A DNA stretch of 64,000 nt from Streptomyces nigra (GCF_003074055.1 NZ_CP029043.1:4394501-4458500); one strand, 5' to 3'. Shown: positions 41,597 through 51,004, counted from the stretch's first letter. Translations and numbers: made by a program. Notes: generated by a model from the sequence alone, not told the origin.

Positions 41597-42226
41597 GTGG
41601 AATCCGTGCAGAAGCCCGCCCGCGTCCGCATCCTCGACGCCGCCCACGACCTGCTGCTGACCGTCGGTCTCGCCCGGGCCACGACCAAGGAGATCGCCAA
41701 GGCCGCCGGATGCTCCGAGGCCGCGCTCTACAAGTACTTCGCGAGCAAGGAGGAGCTGTTCGTCCGGGTCCTCGGCGAGCGGCTGCCCCGGCTGGCACCC
41801 CTGCTCAGCACCCTCACGGCTGAGCCCGGCACGGGCACCCTGGAGGACAACCTCACCCGGATCGCCGAGCAGGCCGCCCTCTTCTACGAGCAGAGCTTCC
41901 CGATCGCCGCCTCCCTGTACGCCGAGCCCCAGCTCAAGCGGCGCCACGACGACGCGCTGCGGACCATGGGCGCCGGTCCGCACAAGCCCATCGAGGCCCT
42001 CGACGCCTATCTGCGCGCCGAGCAGACGGCGGGCCGCGTCCGCGCCGACGCCGACACCTTCGCGGCCGCCTCCCTGCTCCTCGGCGCCTGCGCCCAGCGC
42101 GCCTTCGCCTACGACGCGGGCCCGGAGGGCGGACGCCCGCCGGCGGACGCCTTCGCCGCCCGGCTCGCCCGAACCCTCCTCGACGGAATCTCCGTTGCGC
42201 CGGAGGCCGCCCGCCCGCGACCCTGA
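41597..42226 (+). CDS. TetR family regulator
   Basis: The 209-aa protein has the helix-turn-helix ARVRILDAAHDLLLTVGLAR, then ATTKEIAKAAGCSEAALYKY and FASKEEL (residues about 7-53). The C-terminus is helical and ligand-binding. The GTG at 41597 is chosen. Two operators upstream imply autoregulation and control of the divergent SDR gene. Confidence 0.92.
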   Translation: MESVQKPARVRILDAAHDLLLTVGLARATTKEIAKAAGCSEAALYKYFASKEELFVRVLGERLPRLAPLLSTLTAEPGTGTLEDNLTRIAEQAALFYEQSFPIAASLYAEPQLKRRHDDALRTMGAGPHKPIEALDAYLRAEQTAGRVRADADTFAAASLLLGACAQRAFAYDAGPEGGRPPADAFAARLARTLLDGISVAPEAARPRP

Positions 42227-42244
42227 CGCCATGAGGCAGCGCAG

Positions 42245-43003
42245 ATGCGGCTGAGGCTGACGGAGTTCCGGCCCCGGACGGGACCGCACACCCACCGGGT
42301 GGTCCGCCCGAGGACCCCGCTGCGCCACACCTCCCTGACCGCGCCCGACCCCATCGGTCTGCTGCTCGGCGACCACGACGGCCTCAACACGCTGGCCGCC
42401 CTGTTCTCCTTCGCCTCCCGCTCCCCGCACACGATCGTCCATGTGTCCCTGCGCGACGGCGTCCCGCCCGACGAGGGCTGGGGCGAGCGGGTCGACCTCG
42501 TCCTCGCCCACCACACCCTCGGCCTGCGCCCCGGCCAATGGCCCGGACTGCGGCGCGGGCTGCGCCAGGGCACCCCGCTGACCGCCCGCACCGACGAGGC
42601 CCGCACCGAGCGGGACGCCCAGGCCTGGCAGGACCGGCGGGACCGGGACGACCTACGGCACACCACCCACGCGCGCACGCTCTTCCTGTTCGGCGGCCGC
42701 GAGGTGTTCGCCGCGTCCGCCGCCGAATTCGCCTACGCGGCAGGGTTCGGACCGCGCCGGAAGCGGGTCGCCCAAGGGCACTCGGCGATGATGACGGGAC
42801 TGCCGCTCGCCCAGCCGCCCGGTGGCGGGCACCCCTACGAGGTGCTGGTCTGCTTCAAGCCGTACCCGCCGTACGCCCACTTCAGACGGCCGGGCGAACC
42901 AGCCAGTCGTCCACGTCCGCCAGCAGCCTCTTCTTCGTCTCCTCGGGCGCGGCCGAGGCGCGTACGGACTGACGCGCCAGCTCCGCCAGCTCCTCGTCGC
43001 TGA
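42245..43003 (+). CDS. unknown protein, convergent overlap with adenosine deaminase gene
   Basis: The 252-aa protein is unrecognised. The N-terminal part (HRVVRPRTPLRHTSLTAPDP, IGLLLGDHDGLNTLAALFSF) and the middle (ARTLFLFGGREVFAASAAEF) look protein-like. The last 40 residues are low-complexity proline/arginine/serine and are antisense to the 3' end of the adenosine deaminase gene (overlap 42882-43003). It may be real with a degenerate tail. It follows the TetR gene by 18 bp. Confidence 0.6.
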   Translation: MRLRLTEFRPRTGPHTHRVVRPRTPLRHTSLTAPDPIGLLLGDHDGLNTLAALFSFASRSPHTIVHVSLRDGVPPDEGWGERVDLVLAHHTLGLRPGQWPGLRRGLRQGTPLTARTDEARTERDAQAWQDRRDRDDLRHTTHARTLFLFGGREVFAASAAEFAYAAGFGPRRKRVAQGHSAMMTGLPLAQPPGGGHPYEVLVCFKPYPPYAHFRRPGEPASRPRPPAASSSSPRARPRRVRTDAPAPPAPRR

Positions 43004-43922
43004 ACCCGTGGTACCGCCGGGCGATCTCGTACTGGGCGGCCAGCCGCGAGCCGAAGAGCAGCGGGTCGTCCGCGCCCAGGGCCATCGGCACCCCCGCCTC
43101 GAACAGCGTGCGCAGCGGGACGTCCTCCGGCTTGGCGTAGACACCGAGGGCGACGTTCGAGGCCGGGCAGACCTCGCAGGTCACCCCCCGGTCGGCGAGG
43201 CGCTTCAGCAGCCGAGGGTCCTCCGCCGCGCGCACCCCGTGCCCGATCCGGTGCGCGTCCAGGTCGTCCAGGCAGTCCCGGACCGAGGCCGGCCCGGTCA
43301 GCTCGCCGCCGTGCGGAGCCGACAGCAGGCCGCCCTCGCGCGCGATGTGGAAGGCCCGGTCGAAGTCCCGGGCCATGCCGCGCCGCTCGTCGTTGGAGAG
43401 CCCGAAGCCGACGACGCCGTGGTCGGCGTAGCGCACCGCGAGCCGGGCGAGGGTGCGGGCGTCCAGCGGGTGCTTCATACGGTTCGCGGCGACCAGGACG
43501 CGCATCCCGAGCCCCGTCTCCCGCGACGCCGTCTCGACCGCGTCCAGGATGATCTCCAGAGCCGGGATGAGCCCGCCCAGCCGGGGCGCGTACGACGTCG
43601 GGTCGACCTGGATCTCCAGCCAGCCCGAGCCGTCCCGGATGTCCTCCTCGGCGGCCTCCCTGACCAGGCGCTGGATGTCCTCCGGCTGCTGCAGGCACGA
43701 GCGGGCGGCGTCGTACAGGCGTTGGAAGCGGAACCAGCCCCGCTCGTCCGTCGCCCGCAGCTTGGGGGACTCGCCTCTGGTCAGCGCGTCGGTCAGCGCC
43801 TCGGGCAGGCGTACCCCGTACTTGTCGGCCAGCTCCAGCAGGGTCGTCGGCCGCATCGAGCCGGTGAAGTGCAGGTGCAGATGGGCTTTCGGCAGCTCAG
43901 AGACATCACGTACACGCTCCAT
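42882..43922 (-). CDS. add: adenosine deaminase
   Basis: The 346-aa zinc enzyme converts adenosine to inosine in purine salvage. The metal motif LPKAHLHLHFTGSM (HxH) is near residue 15. The SLN of the family is FGLSNDERRG here, followed by FHIAREGGLLSAPHGGELTG with the conserved His/Glu pair, HRIGHGVRA, and ALGADDPLLFG (the DD of the active site). The ATG at 43922 is chosen (MERVRDVSELPKAHLHL). It is the Ado/adenine-deaminase-like branch common in Streptomyces near murB and aspC. Confidence 0.93.
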   Translation of the reverse strand: MERVRDVSELPKAHLHLHFTGSMRPTTLLELADKYGVRLPEALTDALTRGESPKLRATDERGWFRFQRLYDAARSCLQQPEDIQRLVREAAEEDIRDGSGWLEIQVDPTSYAPRLGGLIPALEIILDAVETASRETGLGMRVLVAANRMKHPLDARTLARLAVRYADHGVVGFGLSNDERRGMARDFDRAFHIAREGGLLSAPHGGELTGPASVRDCLDDLDAHRIGHGVRAAEDPRLLKRLADRGVTCEVCPASNVALGVYAKPEDVPLRTLFEAGVPMALGADDPLLFGSRLAAQYEIARRYHGFSDEELAELARQSVRASAAPEETKKRLLADVDDWLVRPAV

Positions 43923-43997
43923 TCCCAGATCCTGCCGCACGCCCGAGGGGTCCCGGTAGCGGTTTCCCCTTTAGTGGTCTTGCTCGCACAAACAAAT

Positions 43998-44027
43998 GAG
44001 GGCACCTCCGGGACCGGAGGTGCCCTC
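43998..44027 (-). terminator. terminator after aspartate aminotransferase gene
   Basis: GAGGGCACCTCC pairs with GGAGGTGCCCTC. On the minus strand it is followed by ATTTGTTTGT, just beyond the stop at 44045. Confidence 0.88.
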
Positions 44028-44044
44028 ACAGCGGAAGGGGAACG

Positions 44045-45271
44045 TCAGTCCCGGGCCTCCGCGAGCAGCTTCTGGATACGGCTCACGCCCTCGACGAGGT
44101 CCTCGTCGCCGAGCGCGTACGACAGCCGCAGATAGCCCGGCGTGCCGAACGCCTCACCCGGGACGACCGCGACCTCGGCCTCCTCCAGGATCAGCTCGGC
44201 CAGCTCGACGCTGGACTGCGGGCGCTTGCCGCGGATCTCCTTGCCCAGCAGGGCCTTCACCGACGGGTAGGCGTAGAAGGCGCCCTCGGGCTCCGGGCAG
44301 ACCACGCCGTCGATCTCGTTGAGCATCCGCACGATCGTCTTGCGGCGGCGGTCGAACGCCTCGCGCATCTTCGACACGGCCTCCAGGTCGCCGGAGACGG
44401 CGGCGAGCGCGGCGGCCTGCGCCACGTTGGAGACGTTCGAGGTGGCGTGCGACTGGAGGTTGGTCGCCGCCTTGACGACGTCCTTCGGGCCGATGACCCA
44501 GCCGACCCGCCAGCCCGTCATGGCGTACGTCTTGGCGACGCCGTTGACGACGACGCACTTGTCGCGCAGCTCGGGGAACAGACCCGGCAGGGAGACCGCG
44601 GCGGCCCCGCCGTACACCAGGTGCTCGTAGATCTCGTCGGTGAGGACCCACAGGCCGTTGTCGACGGCCCAGCGGCCGATCGCCTCGGTCTCGGCCTCGG
44701 TGTAGACGGCGCCGGTCGGGTTGGACGGCGACACGAAGAGGACGACCTTCGTCTTCTCCGTACGGGCGGCCTCCAGCTGCTCCACGGAGACGCGGTAGCC
44801 GGTCGTCTCGTCGGCGACGACCTCCACCGGGACGCCGCCCGCGAGCCGGATCGACTCCGGGTACGTCGTCCAGTACGGCGCCGGGACGATGACCTCGTCG
44901 CCCGGGTCGAGGATCGCGGCGAAGGCCTCGTAGATGGCCTGCTTGCCACCGTTGGTGACGAGGATCTGCGAGACGTCGGGCTCGTAGCCGGAGTCGCGCA
45001 GCGTCTTCGCGGCGATCGCGGCCTTCAGCTCGGGAAGACCGCCGGCCGGGGTGTAGCGGTGGTACTTCGGGTTCTTGCAGGCCTCGATGGCGGCCTCGAC
45101 GATGTAGTCCGGGGTCGGGAAGTCGGGCTCACCGGCGCCGAAGCCGATCACCGGGCGCCCGGCGGCCTTGAGGGCCTTTGCCTTGGCGTCCACGGCGAGG
45201 GTGGCGGACTCGGAGATCGCGCCGATTCGGGCGGAGACCCGGCGCTCGGTCGGAGGGGTTGCAGCGCTCAT
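44045..45271 (-). CDS. aspC: pyridoxal-phosphate aspartate aminotransferase
   Basis: The 408-aa class I aminotransferase has FGAGEPDFPTPDYI near residue 45, YTPAGGLPELKAAIA, then VSPSNPTGAVYTEAE (the NPTG motif) and VVNGVAKTYAMTGWRVGW with the PLP lysine. Ib-subtype aspartate or multisubstrate aminotransferases share these. It transfers amino groups between aspartate and 2-oxoglutarate. The start is the ATG at 45271. It reads away from the tRNA-Trp/secE region. Confidence 0.94.
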   Translation of the reverse strand: MSAATPPTERRVSARIGAISESATLAVDAKAKALKAAGRPVIGFGAGEPDFPTPDYIVEAAIEACKNPKYHRYTPAGGLPELKAAIAAKTLRDSGYEPDVSQILVTNGGKQAIYEAFAAILDPGDEVIVPAPYWTTYPESIRLAGGVPVEVVADETTGYRVSVEQLEAARTEKTKVVLFVSPSNPTGAVYTEAETEAIGRWAVDNGLWVLTDEIYEHLVYGGAAAVSLPGLFPELRDKCVVVNGVAKTYAMTGWRVGWVIGPKDVVKAATNLQSHATSNVSNVAQAAALAAVSGDLEAVSKMREAFDRRRKTIVRMLNEIDGVVCPEPEGAFYAYPSVKALLGKEIRGKRPQSSVELAELILEEAEVAVVPGEAFGTPGYLRLSYALGDEDLVEGVSRIQKLLAEARD

Positions 45272-45553
45272 GGCCCCATCGTTTCAGACAGGAAACGCGC
45301 CCGGCACACGGGTTTCACGGACTGAACATCGCCTGAACATCCGTCCGGATCCCGCCCGCGGCCAGCGCGATCTTGGGCGGGCGGAGGCCCGCCCGGCCGA
45401 AGGTCCTGCGCCGGCCGGGTTCCCATCGGCCACTTTCTGTTCGACGGGGCGCCCGCGACCACGTACACTCTCACCTCGTTGGCCTTCAGCAGCCGCCGCC
45501 GCACGGTGCACACCGAGCATCCGCGCGGATGCGGTACGTTGGGGGACACACAA

Positions 45554-45626
45554 AGGGTCGTAGCTCAATTGGTAGAGCACTGGTCTCCAAAACCAGCGGT
45601 TGGGGGTTCAAGTCCCTCCGGCCCTG
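45554..45626 (+). tRNA. tRNA-Trp (CCA anticodon)
   Basis: The acceptor AGGGTCG pairs with CGGCCCT (45619-45625). The loop TCTCCAAA region gives anticodon CCA within stem CTGGT/ACCAG. It stands directly before secE, as in other actinomycetes. Confidence 0.96.
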
Positions 45627-45734
45627 CTACACACACCTTCGCCAGGATGTGTGCGCATGTACGTACAGCAATGCACCGCCGTGCGGCTCAAACCGGGCGC
45701 GGCACGGCCACGACCCGGAATCAGGTGAGGACGA

Positions 45735-46016
45735 GTGACGGACGCCGTGGGCTCCATCGACATGCCTGATGCCGAGGACGAGGCGCCGGAGAAGAAGACG
45801 CGCAAGGGCGGCAAGCGCGGCAAGAAGGGCCCGCTGAAGCGGCTCGCGCTGTTCTACCGCCAGATCGTCGCGGAGCTCCGGAAGGTCGTCTGGCCGACGC
45901 GCAATCAGCTGACGACGTACACCACCGTGGTGATCATCTTCGTCGTCATCATGATCGGTCTCGTGACCGTGATTGACTATGGGCTCGACAACGCCGCCAA
46001 GTACGTCTTCGGCTGA
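45735..46016 (+). CDS. secE: preprotein translocase subunit SecE
   Basis: The 93-aa protein has a basic N-terminal half (KKTRKGGKRGKKGPLKRLAL), the conserved amphipathic helix FYRQIVAELRKVVWPTRNQL and a single membrane helix TVVIIFVVIMIGLVTVIDYG. It is an essential partner of SecY in the translocon. The GTG at 45735 follows tRNA-Trp. It is followed by nusG in one operon. Confidence 0.96.
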   Translation: MTDAVGSIDMPDAEDEAPEKKTRKGGKRGKKGPLKRLALFYRQIVAELRKVVWPTRNQLTTYTTVVIIFVVIMIGLVTVIDYGLDNAAKYVFG

Positions 46017-46097
46017 GCAAAGAGCGAAGGGCGCCGCGGGTTACCGGCGCCCCTTTCGCATGTTCCACCCCTATGTATCCAGGAAGAAGCAGCCACC

Positions 46098-46967
46098 GTG
46101 TCTGACCAGAACCTGAACGACGCCGTCGAGCCGGACCAGTCCGTGGACGACGAGCTCGACATCGTCGAGGGCGCGGACGAGGACCTGGACGAGGTCGAGG
46201 CTGCCGACGCCGAGGCGGGCGAGCCCGCCGAGGAAGCCGCGGTGACCGTCGTGGACGCCGACGCCGTCGAGGACGCCGAGACCGAGGATGCCGAGACCGC
46301 CGAGAACGCGGACGAGGCCGCCGAGGAAGAGGCCGAGGAGACCGAGCCGGTCGACCCCGTCGCCGCCCTCCGCGAGGAGCTCCGCACCCTGCCCGGCGAG
46401 TGGTACGTGATCCACACCTACGCCGGCTACGAGAACCGCGTGAAGACCAACCTGGAGCAGCGCGCCGTCTCGCTGAACGTCGAGGACTACATCTTCCAGG
46501 CCGAGGTGCCGCAGGAAGAGGTCGTCCAGATCAAGAACGGCGACCGCAAGACGATCAAGCAGAACAAGCTCCCGGGCTACGTCCTGGTCCGTATGGACCT
46601 GACGAACGAGTCCTGGGGCGTCGTCCGCAACACCCCGGGCGTCACCGGCTTCGTGGGCAACGCCTACGACCCGTACCCGCTGACCCTGGACGAGATCGTC
46701 AAGATGCTCGCCCCGGAGGCCGAGGAGAAGGCCGCCCGCGAGGCCGCCGAGGCCGAGGGCAAGCCCGCGCCGCAGCGCAAGGTCGAGGTCCAGGTGCTGG
46801 ACTTCGAGGTCGGCGACTCGGTCACCGTCACCGACGGCCCGTTCGCCACGCTGCAGGCCACGATCAACGAGATCAACGCCGACTCGAAGAAGGTCAAGGG
46901 TCTCGTCGAGATCTTCGGCCGTGAGACGCCGGTCGAGCTGAGCTTCGACCAGATCCAGAAGAACTAG
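46098..46967 (+). CDS. nusG: transcription termination/antitermination protein NusG
   Basis: The 289-aa NusG has a long acidic N-terminal extension (about residues 1-90), typical of Streptomyces, followed by the NGN domain (EWYVIHTYAGYENRVKTNLE near residue 101, and LPGYVLVRMDL). A C-terminal KOW domain follows (DSVTVTDGPFATLQATINEI). It binds RNA polymerase and couples elongation with translation or Rho. The GTG start lies at 46098. The C-terminus RETPVELSFDQIQKN is standard. Confidence 0.97.
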   Translation: MSDQNLNDAVEPDQSVDDELDIVEGADEDLDEVEAADAEAGEPAEEAAVTVVDADAVEDAETEDAETAENADEAAEEEAEETEPVDPVAALREELRTLPGEWYVIHTYAGYENRVKTNLEQRAVSLNVEDYIFQAEVPQEEVVQIKNGDRKTIKQNKLPGYVLVRMDLTNESWGVVRNTPGVTGFVGNAYDPYPLTLDEIVKMLAPEAEEKAAREAAEAEGKPAPQRKVEVQVLDFEVGDSVTVTDGPFATLQATINEINADSKKVKGLVEIFGRETPVELSFDQIQKN

Positions 46968-46990
46968 TCGGCGTCTTCCCGATAACGTCC

Positions 46991-47033
46991 GAACAGGTCA
47001 GACCGGCTGTCCCGCAGCCTGTCTGACCTGCTC
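46991..47033 (+). terminator. hairpin after nusG
   Basis: GAACAGGTCAGAC pairs with GTCTGACCTGCTC (12 of 13), followed by GGTTTCA. It separates secE-nusG from rplKA; partial read-through is likely. Confidence 0.8.
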
Positions 47034-47137
47034 GGTTTCAGGCCGCGCATCTATACCCGTTATCGTTGTGCGGTATGCCTGCGTCCGGGTGGTCCCCGGA
47101 GGCGGGCAGGACCCGAATCGAAAGGACCCGGAGAGCA

Positions 47138-47572
47138 ATGCCTCCCAAGAAGAAGAAGGTCACGGGGCTCATCAAGCTCCAGATCCAGGCCGGTGCCGCG
47201 AACCCGGCCCCGCCGGTCGGCCCCGCGCTGGGTCAGCACGGCGTCAACATCATGGAGTTCTGCAAGGCCTACAACGCCGCGACCGAGTCGCAGCGTGGCT
47301 GGGTCATCCCGGTGGAGATCACGGTCTACGAGGACCGCTCCTTCACCTTCATCACCAAGACGCCCCCGGCCGCCAAGATGATCCTCAAGGCCGCGGGCAT
47401 CGAGAAGGGCTCCGGCGAGCCGCACAAGACCAAGGTCGCCAAGATCACCGAGGCGCAGGTCCGCGAGATCGCCCAGACCAAGCTGCCCGACCTCAACGCC
47501 AACGACCTGGACGCCGCGTCGAAGATCATCGCCGGCACCGCGCGTTCCATGGGCGTCACGGTCGAGGGCTGA
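47138..47572 (+). CDS. rplK: 50S ribosomal protein L11
   Basis: The 144-aa L11 starts MPPKKKKVTGLIKLQIQAGA and has the proline-rich ANPAPPVGPALGQHGVNIME, the 23S-binding region, and the L11 C-terminal MGVTVEG. It forms the GTPase-associated centre with 23S rRNA and is the target region of thiostrepton. The ATG at 47138 has GGAGAG six bases upstream. It is in operon with rplA. Confidence 0.98.
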   Translation: MPPKKKKVTGLIKLQIQAGAANPAPPVGPALGQHGVNIMEFCKAYNAATESQRGWVIPVEITVYEDRSFTFITKTPPAAKMILKAAGIEKGSGEPHKTKVAKITEAQVREIAQTKLPDLNANDLDAASKIIAGTARSMGVTVEG

Positions 47573-47656
47573 CCTCCACCCCCCCGTACGACAAGCAGAA
47601 CGTGGGAGGGCCTGCTCGGCCCCGACCACGACTCCTAAGCACACACAGGAGCAGTA

Positions 47657-48382
47657 GTGAGCAAGCGCAGCAAGTCTCTCCGCGCTGCGGACGCCAAGAT
47701 CGACCGGGACAAGCTCTACGCCCCGCTCGAGGCCGTCCGTCTCGCCAAGGAGACGTCCACGACCAAGTTCGACGGCACCGTCGAGGTCGCCTTCCGCCTG
47801 GGTGTCGACCCGCGCAAGGCCGACCAGATGGTCCGTGGCACCGTGAACCTTCCGCACGGCACCGGTAAGACCGCCCGGGTCCTGGTCTTCGCGACCGGTG
47901 ACCGTGCCGAGGCCGCGCGTGCCGCGGGCGCCGACATCGTCGGCGCCGACGAGCTGATCGACGAGGTCTCGAAGGGCCGCCTGGACTTCGACGCCGTCGT
48001 CGCCACCCCGGACCTCATGGGCAAGGTCGGCCGCCTCGGCCGCGTCCTCGGCCCCCGTGGTCTGATGCCGAACCCGAAGACCGGCACCGTCACCCCCGAT
48101 GTCGCCAAGGCTGTCAACGACATCAAGGGCGGCAAGATCGAGTTCCGCGTCGACAAGCACTCGAACCTGCACTTCATCATCGGCAAGACGTCGTTCGACG
48201 ACACCAAGCTGGTGGAGAACTACGGCGCGGCCCTGGAGGAGATCCTCCGTCTGAAGCCGTCCGCCGCCAAGGGTCGCTACATCAAGAAGGCCGCCATCAG
48301 CACCACGATGGGCCCCGGCATTCCGGTCGACTCCAACCGCACCCGCAACCTCCTCGTCGAGGAGGACCCGGCCGCGGTCTGA
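47657..48382 (+). CDS. rplA: 50S ribosomal protein L1
   Basis: The 241-aa L1 begins MSKRSKSLRAADAKIDRDKL and carries LGPRGLMPNPKTGTVTPDVA, the family signature, and STTMGPGIPVD near the C-terminus. It builds the L1 stalk. The GTG at 47657 follows AGGAG. The gene ends at a strong terminator (48406-48441). Confidence 0.98.
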   Translation: MSKRSKSLRAADAKIDRDKLYAPLEAVRLAKETSTTKFDGTVEVAFRLGVDPRKADQMVRGTVNLPHGTGKTARVLVFATGDRAEAARAAGADIVGADELIDEVSKGRLDFDAVVATPDLMGKVGRLGRVLGPRGLMPNPKTGTVTPDVAKAVNDIKGGKIEFRVDKHSNLHFIIGKTSFDDTKLVENYGAALEEILRLKPSAAKGRYIKKAAISTTMGPGIPVDSNRTRNLLVEEDPAAV

Positions 48383-48405
48383 GCCAACGGCTCACCAGGC
48401 TCGAC

Positions 48406-48441
48406 GACGGGCCCCGCACCCTTTCCCGGGTGCGGGGCCCG
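48406..48441 (+). terminator. terminator after rplA
   Basis: ACGGGCCCCGCACCC pairs perfectly with GGGTGCGGGGCCCGT around a 6-base loop (TTTCCC), then TCCTCG. Confidence 0.9.
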
Positions 48442-48512
48442 TTCCTCGTCTCCGCCCGCCCTGTCGGTGCCCTGGGTTACCGTGCACGCAGGGGAACCGC
48501 ACGGGGGGACGC

Positions 48513-49319
48513 ATGAGAAGCACGAGGGCCCGCCGGCCGGCGCCGTGGACCGCCCTGCCGGTCGCGCTGACCGCGCTGGCCGCCTGCACCGCCCCCGAAG
48601 GCTCCGCGGGCCCCGAGCGCACCGAGCCCGCCCCTGCCGTGGCCGCCGCCCTGCGCGAGGCCGAGCGGTCCACGCACCGCGCCGCGTCGTCGTACGTGGA
48701 GTCCACGACGACCATGGGTTCCGCGCTCTCCATGACGGCCCGCGGCACCCTCGCCTGGCGCGGCCCGCTCACCGGCACGCTGCGCATCCGGTACACCGGC
48801 GGCAGCACGGCCGAGACGATGCGCCGGCTGGGCAGCACGTCGATGGAGGCCCGCTACCTCCCGGACGCGTACTACGCCCGGATGGGCGAGGTGTTCGCCG
48901 GCAAGACCGATGGCCGGCACTGGATCAGATACGCCTACGACGACCTGGAGCGGGTCGCGGGCAGCGCGGGGGCCGACCTCGCCGACCGGATGCGCGACAC
49001 CGCGCCCCACACCTCGGTGAAGCGGCTCCTCGCGTCCTCGGACGTGCGCAAGGTCGGCGAGGAGACCGTCCGGGGCACCCGGGCCACGCACTACTCGGGG
49101 ACCGTGCCGGGGGAGGGCGCCGCCGGGCAGACCGTCGACATCTGGGTCGACGACCGGGACCTGCTGGTCAAAAAGGTCGAGAAGGGCCGTACGGCCGCGG
49201 GGGCGCTGACCCAGACCGCGTACTACCGCGACTACGGCGTCCGCGTCGCGGTCGAGAAACCGCCGGCCGGGGACACCGCCGACCTGCGGGAACTGCTGGA
49301 GGCGAAGCCCCGAAGCTGA
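48513..49319 (+). CDS. lipoprotein, LppX/LolA-like sensing type
   Basis: The 268-aa secreted lipoprotein starts MRSTRARRPAPWTALPVALT and has a lipobox LTALAAC with Cys at about residue 25. The mature part has SYVESTTTMGSALSMTARGT and later YSGTVPGEGAAGQTVDIWVD and LLVKKVEKG, which fits the curved beta-sheet LppX/LprG/LolA-like fold. The function is unknown. Its place between rplA and rplJ is known from Streptomyces. Start ATG 48513. Confidence 0.85.
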   Translation: MRSTRARRPAPWTALPVALTALAACTAPEGSAGPERTEPAPAVAAALREAERSTHRAASSYVESTTTMGSALSMTARGTLAWRGPLTGTLRIRYTGGSTAETMRRLGSTSMEARYLPDAYYARMGEVFAGKTDGRHWIRYAYDDLERVAGSAGADLADRMRDTAPHTSVKRLLASSDVRKVGEETVRGTRATHYSGTVPGEGAAGQTVDIWVDDRDLLVKKVEKGRTAAGALTQTAYYRDYGVRVAVEKPPAGDTADLRELLEAKPRS

Positions 49320-49608
49320 TCCGTAAGGGGCGATTTGCCTGACGGTGACACCGTCCCGTACTCTCCTACAGAAGCCAAAGACCGCTGGTCGTTGCCGTGC
49401 GCTCGAATGAGGGCGCGGTGGCCGAAGGATCCGCTGAAATAGCGGACGACCCGCGCAGGTGTCAGTGGAAGAACTCCCGGAGGGGCGCACAGCCTGTGCG
49501 CAGAGCCGGTCGAGTCCGCCCCGTGCGCCTGCGCCGGGGCGTTTCGTTTTCCCCAGTCCTCCTTCGGGTCCGCGCGGTCAGAATCACCCGGAAGGAGGCC
49601 GAGACTCT
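49320..49608 (+). ncRNA. rplJ leader (L10-leader type)
   Basis: The 289-bp gap before rplJ holds no gene. It contains a promoter-like stretch near 49350-49375 and GC-rich complementary arms in the region 49400-49560, as in autoregulatory L10 leaders that bind the L10-L7/L12 complex. Exact structure was not computed. Confidence 0.6.
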
Positions 49609-50139
49609 ATGGCGAGGCCCGACAAGGCTGCCGCAGTGGCGGAGTTGACGGAGCAGTTCCGCAACTCCAGCGCTGCCGTGCTGACCGAGTACCGCGGTCT
49701 CACCGTGGCGCAGCTCAAGACGCTGCGTCGTTCGCTCGGTGAGAACGCCCAGTACGCCGTGGTGAAGAACACGCTGACCAAGATTGCGGCCAACGAGGCC
49801 GGGATCTCGACGCTGGACGACCTGTTCAACGGTCCGACGGCTGTCGCCTTCGTCACCGGTGACCCGGTGGAGTCGGCTAAGGGTCTGCGCGACTTCGCCA
49901 AGGACAACCCGAATCTCGTCATCAAGGGCGGTGTCCTTGACGGCAAGGCGCTGTCCGCCGACGAGATCAAGAAGCTTGCGGACCTCGAGTCCCGCGAGGT
50001 TCTGCTCGCCAAGCTGGCGGGCGCTCTGAAGGGCAAGCAGACGCAGGCTGCTCAGGTCTTCCAGGCGCTCCCGTCGAAGCTCGTCCGCACCGTGGACGCG
50101 CTTCGTGCCAAGCAGGACGAGCAGGGCGGTGCCGAGTAA
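49609..50139 (+). CDS. rplJ: 50S ribosomal protein L10
   Basis: The 176-aa L10 begins MARPDKAAAVAELTEQFRNS and has the conserved TEYRGLTVAQLKTLRRSLGE. It anchors L7/L12 dimers by its C-terminal helix. The ATG at 49609 follows GGAGG. It is co-transcribed with rplL. Confidence 0.97.
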   Translation: MARPDKAAAVAELTEQFRNSSAAVLTEYRGLTVAQLKTLRRSLGENAQYAVVKNTLTKIAANEAGISTLDDLFNGPTAVAFVTGDPVESAKGLRDFAKDNPNLVIKGGVLDGKALSADEIKKLADLESREVLLAKLAGALKGKQTQAAQVFQALPSKLVRTVDALRAKQDEQGGAE

Positions 50140-50252
50140 TTCGGCTCGCACGATGACCGCCGCCGCCTGAGGCGGAGGTCGTAGCGGGCCAACGTACGCC
50201 CGCCAGCACATGTACATCCGGCACCTGCCGAATTAGTGGAAGGAAAGCCATC

Positions 50253-50633
50253 GTGGCTCTCACCCAGGACGAACTGCTCGCCGAGTTCGAGGGCATGACC
50301 CTCATCCAGCTCTCCGAGTTCGTGAAGGCGTTCGAGGAGAAGTTCGACGTCACCGCCGCTGCCGCCGTCGCCGTTGCCGGCCCGGCCGGCCCGGCCGCCC
50401 CGGCCGAGCAGGCCGAGGAGAAGGACGAGTTCGACGTCATCCTCACCGGCGCCGGCGACAAGAAGATCCAGGTCATCAAGGTCGTGCGTGAGCTGACCTC
50501 CCTCGGCCTGAAGGAGGCCAAGGACCTGGTCGACGGTGCGCCGAAGCCGGTTCTGGAGAAGGTCAACAAGGAGGCCGCGGACAAGGCCAAGGAGTCCCTC
50601 GAGGGCGCCGGCGCCTCCGTCGAGGTCAAGTAA
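50253..50633 (+). CDS. rplL: 50S ribosomal protein L7/L12
   Basis: The 126-aa L7/L12 starts MALTQDELLAEFEGMTLIQL. An Ala/Pro-rich hinge (VAVAGPAGPAAPAEQAEEKD) leads to the C-terminal globular domain FDVILTGAGDKKIQVIKVVR. It recruits translation factors. The GTG start lies at 50253, with GGAAGGAAAG upstream. Confidence 0.98.
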   Translation: MALTQDELLAEFEGMTLIQLSEFVKAFEEKFDVTAAAAVAVAGPAGPAAPAEQAEEKDEFDVILTGAGDKKIQVIKVVRELTSLGLKEAKDLVDGAPKPVLEKVNKEAADKAKESLEGAGASVEVK

Positions 50634-50680
50634 GACCTTCACGAACGCAGCGGCCCGCTAGGGCTGTAACGCGGACGTAC

Positions 50681-50716
50681 CGAGGAGCGATCATCCATTC
50701 GGGTGGTCGCTCCTCG
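50681..50716 (+). terminator. terminator after rplL
   Basis: CGAGGAGCGA with TCATC... pairs with the later GGTCGCTCCTCG arm. The hairpin is followed by GCGTATCC without a T run. Confidence 0.8.
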
Positions 50717-50975
50717 GCGTATCCGGGGTGTGGCCGCGGTTGCCTTGCGCCGCGTTCGTCGGGGGGTATGGTGATCTTCGTCGTGTCCCTGGTCGGCCCG
50801 GGGTTCGGGTATGAGGGCCTTGACGAACCGCACGCAGCGCGCAATTCTCAGGACGCGTCGTCACAGGATCCGAATCCGAGGCATGGATCGGCGACGAAGA
50901 GGGCAGTATCAACGTGCGTTGAAGGCAGGCATGGCGCAGGCGTTGAGAACAATGAGGGTCTCTGAAAACCGGGAC

Positions 50976-51004
50976 TGGACATCAGTGTGCCTAGTGGCTA
51001 CACT
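50976..51004 (+). promoter_or_regulatory. rpoB promoter
   Basis: TGGACA (-35, 50976-50981), 17-bp spacer, TACACT (-10, 50999-51004). The following CCCTTTGCGCTGCCTG is a sequence I recall as conserved before rpoB in actinobacteria. The leader runs to 51186. No other gene is supported in 50634-51186. Confidence 0.75.
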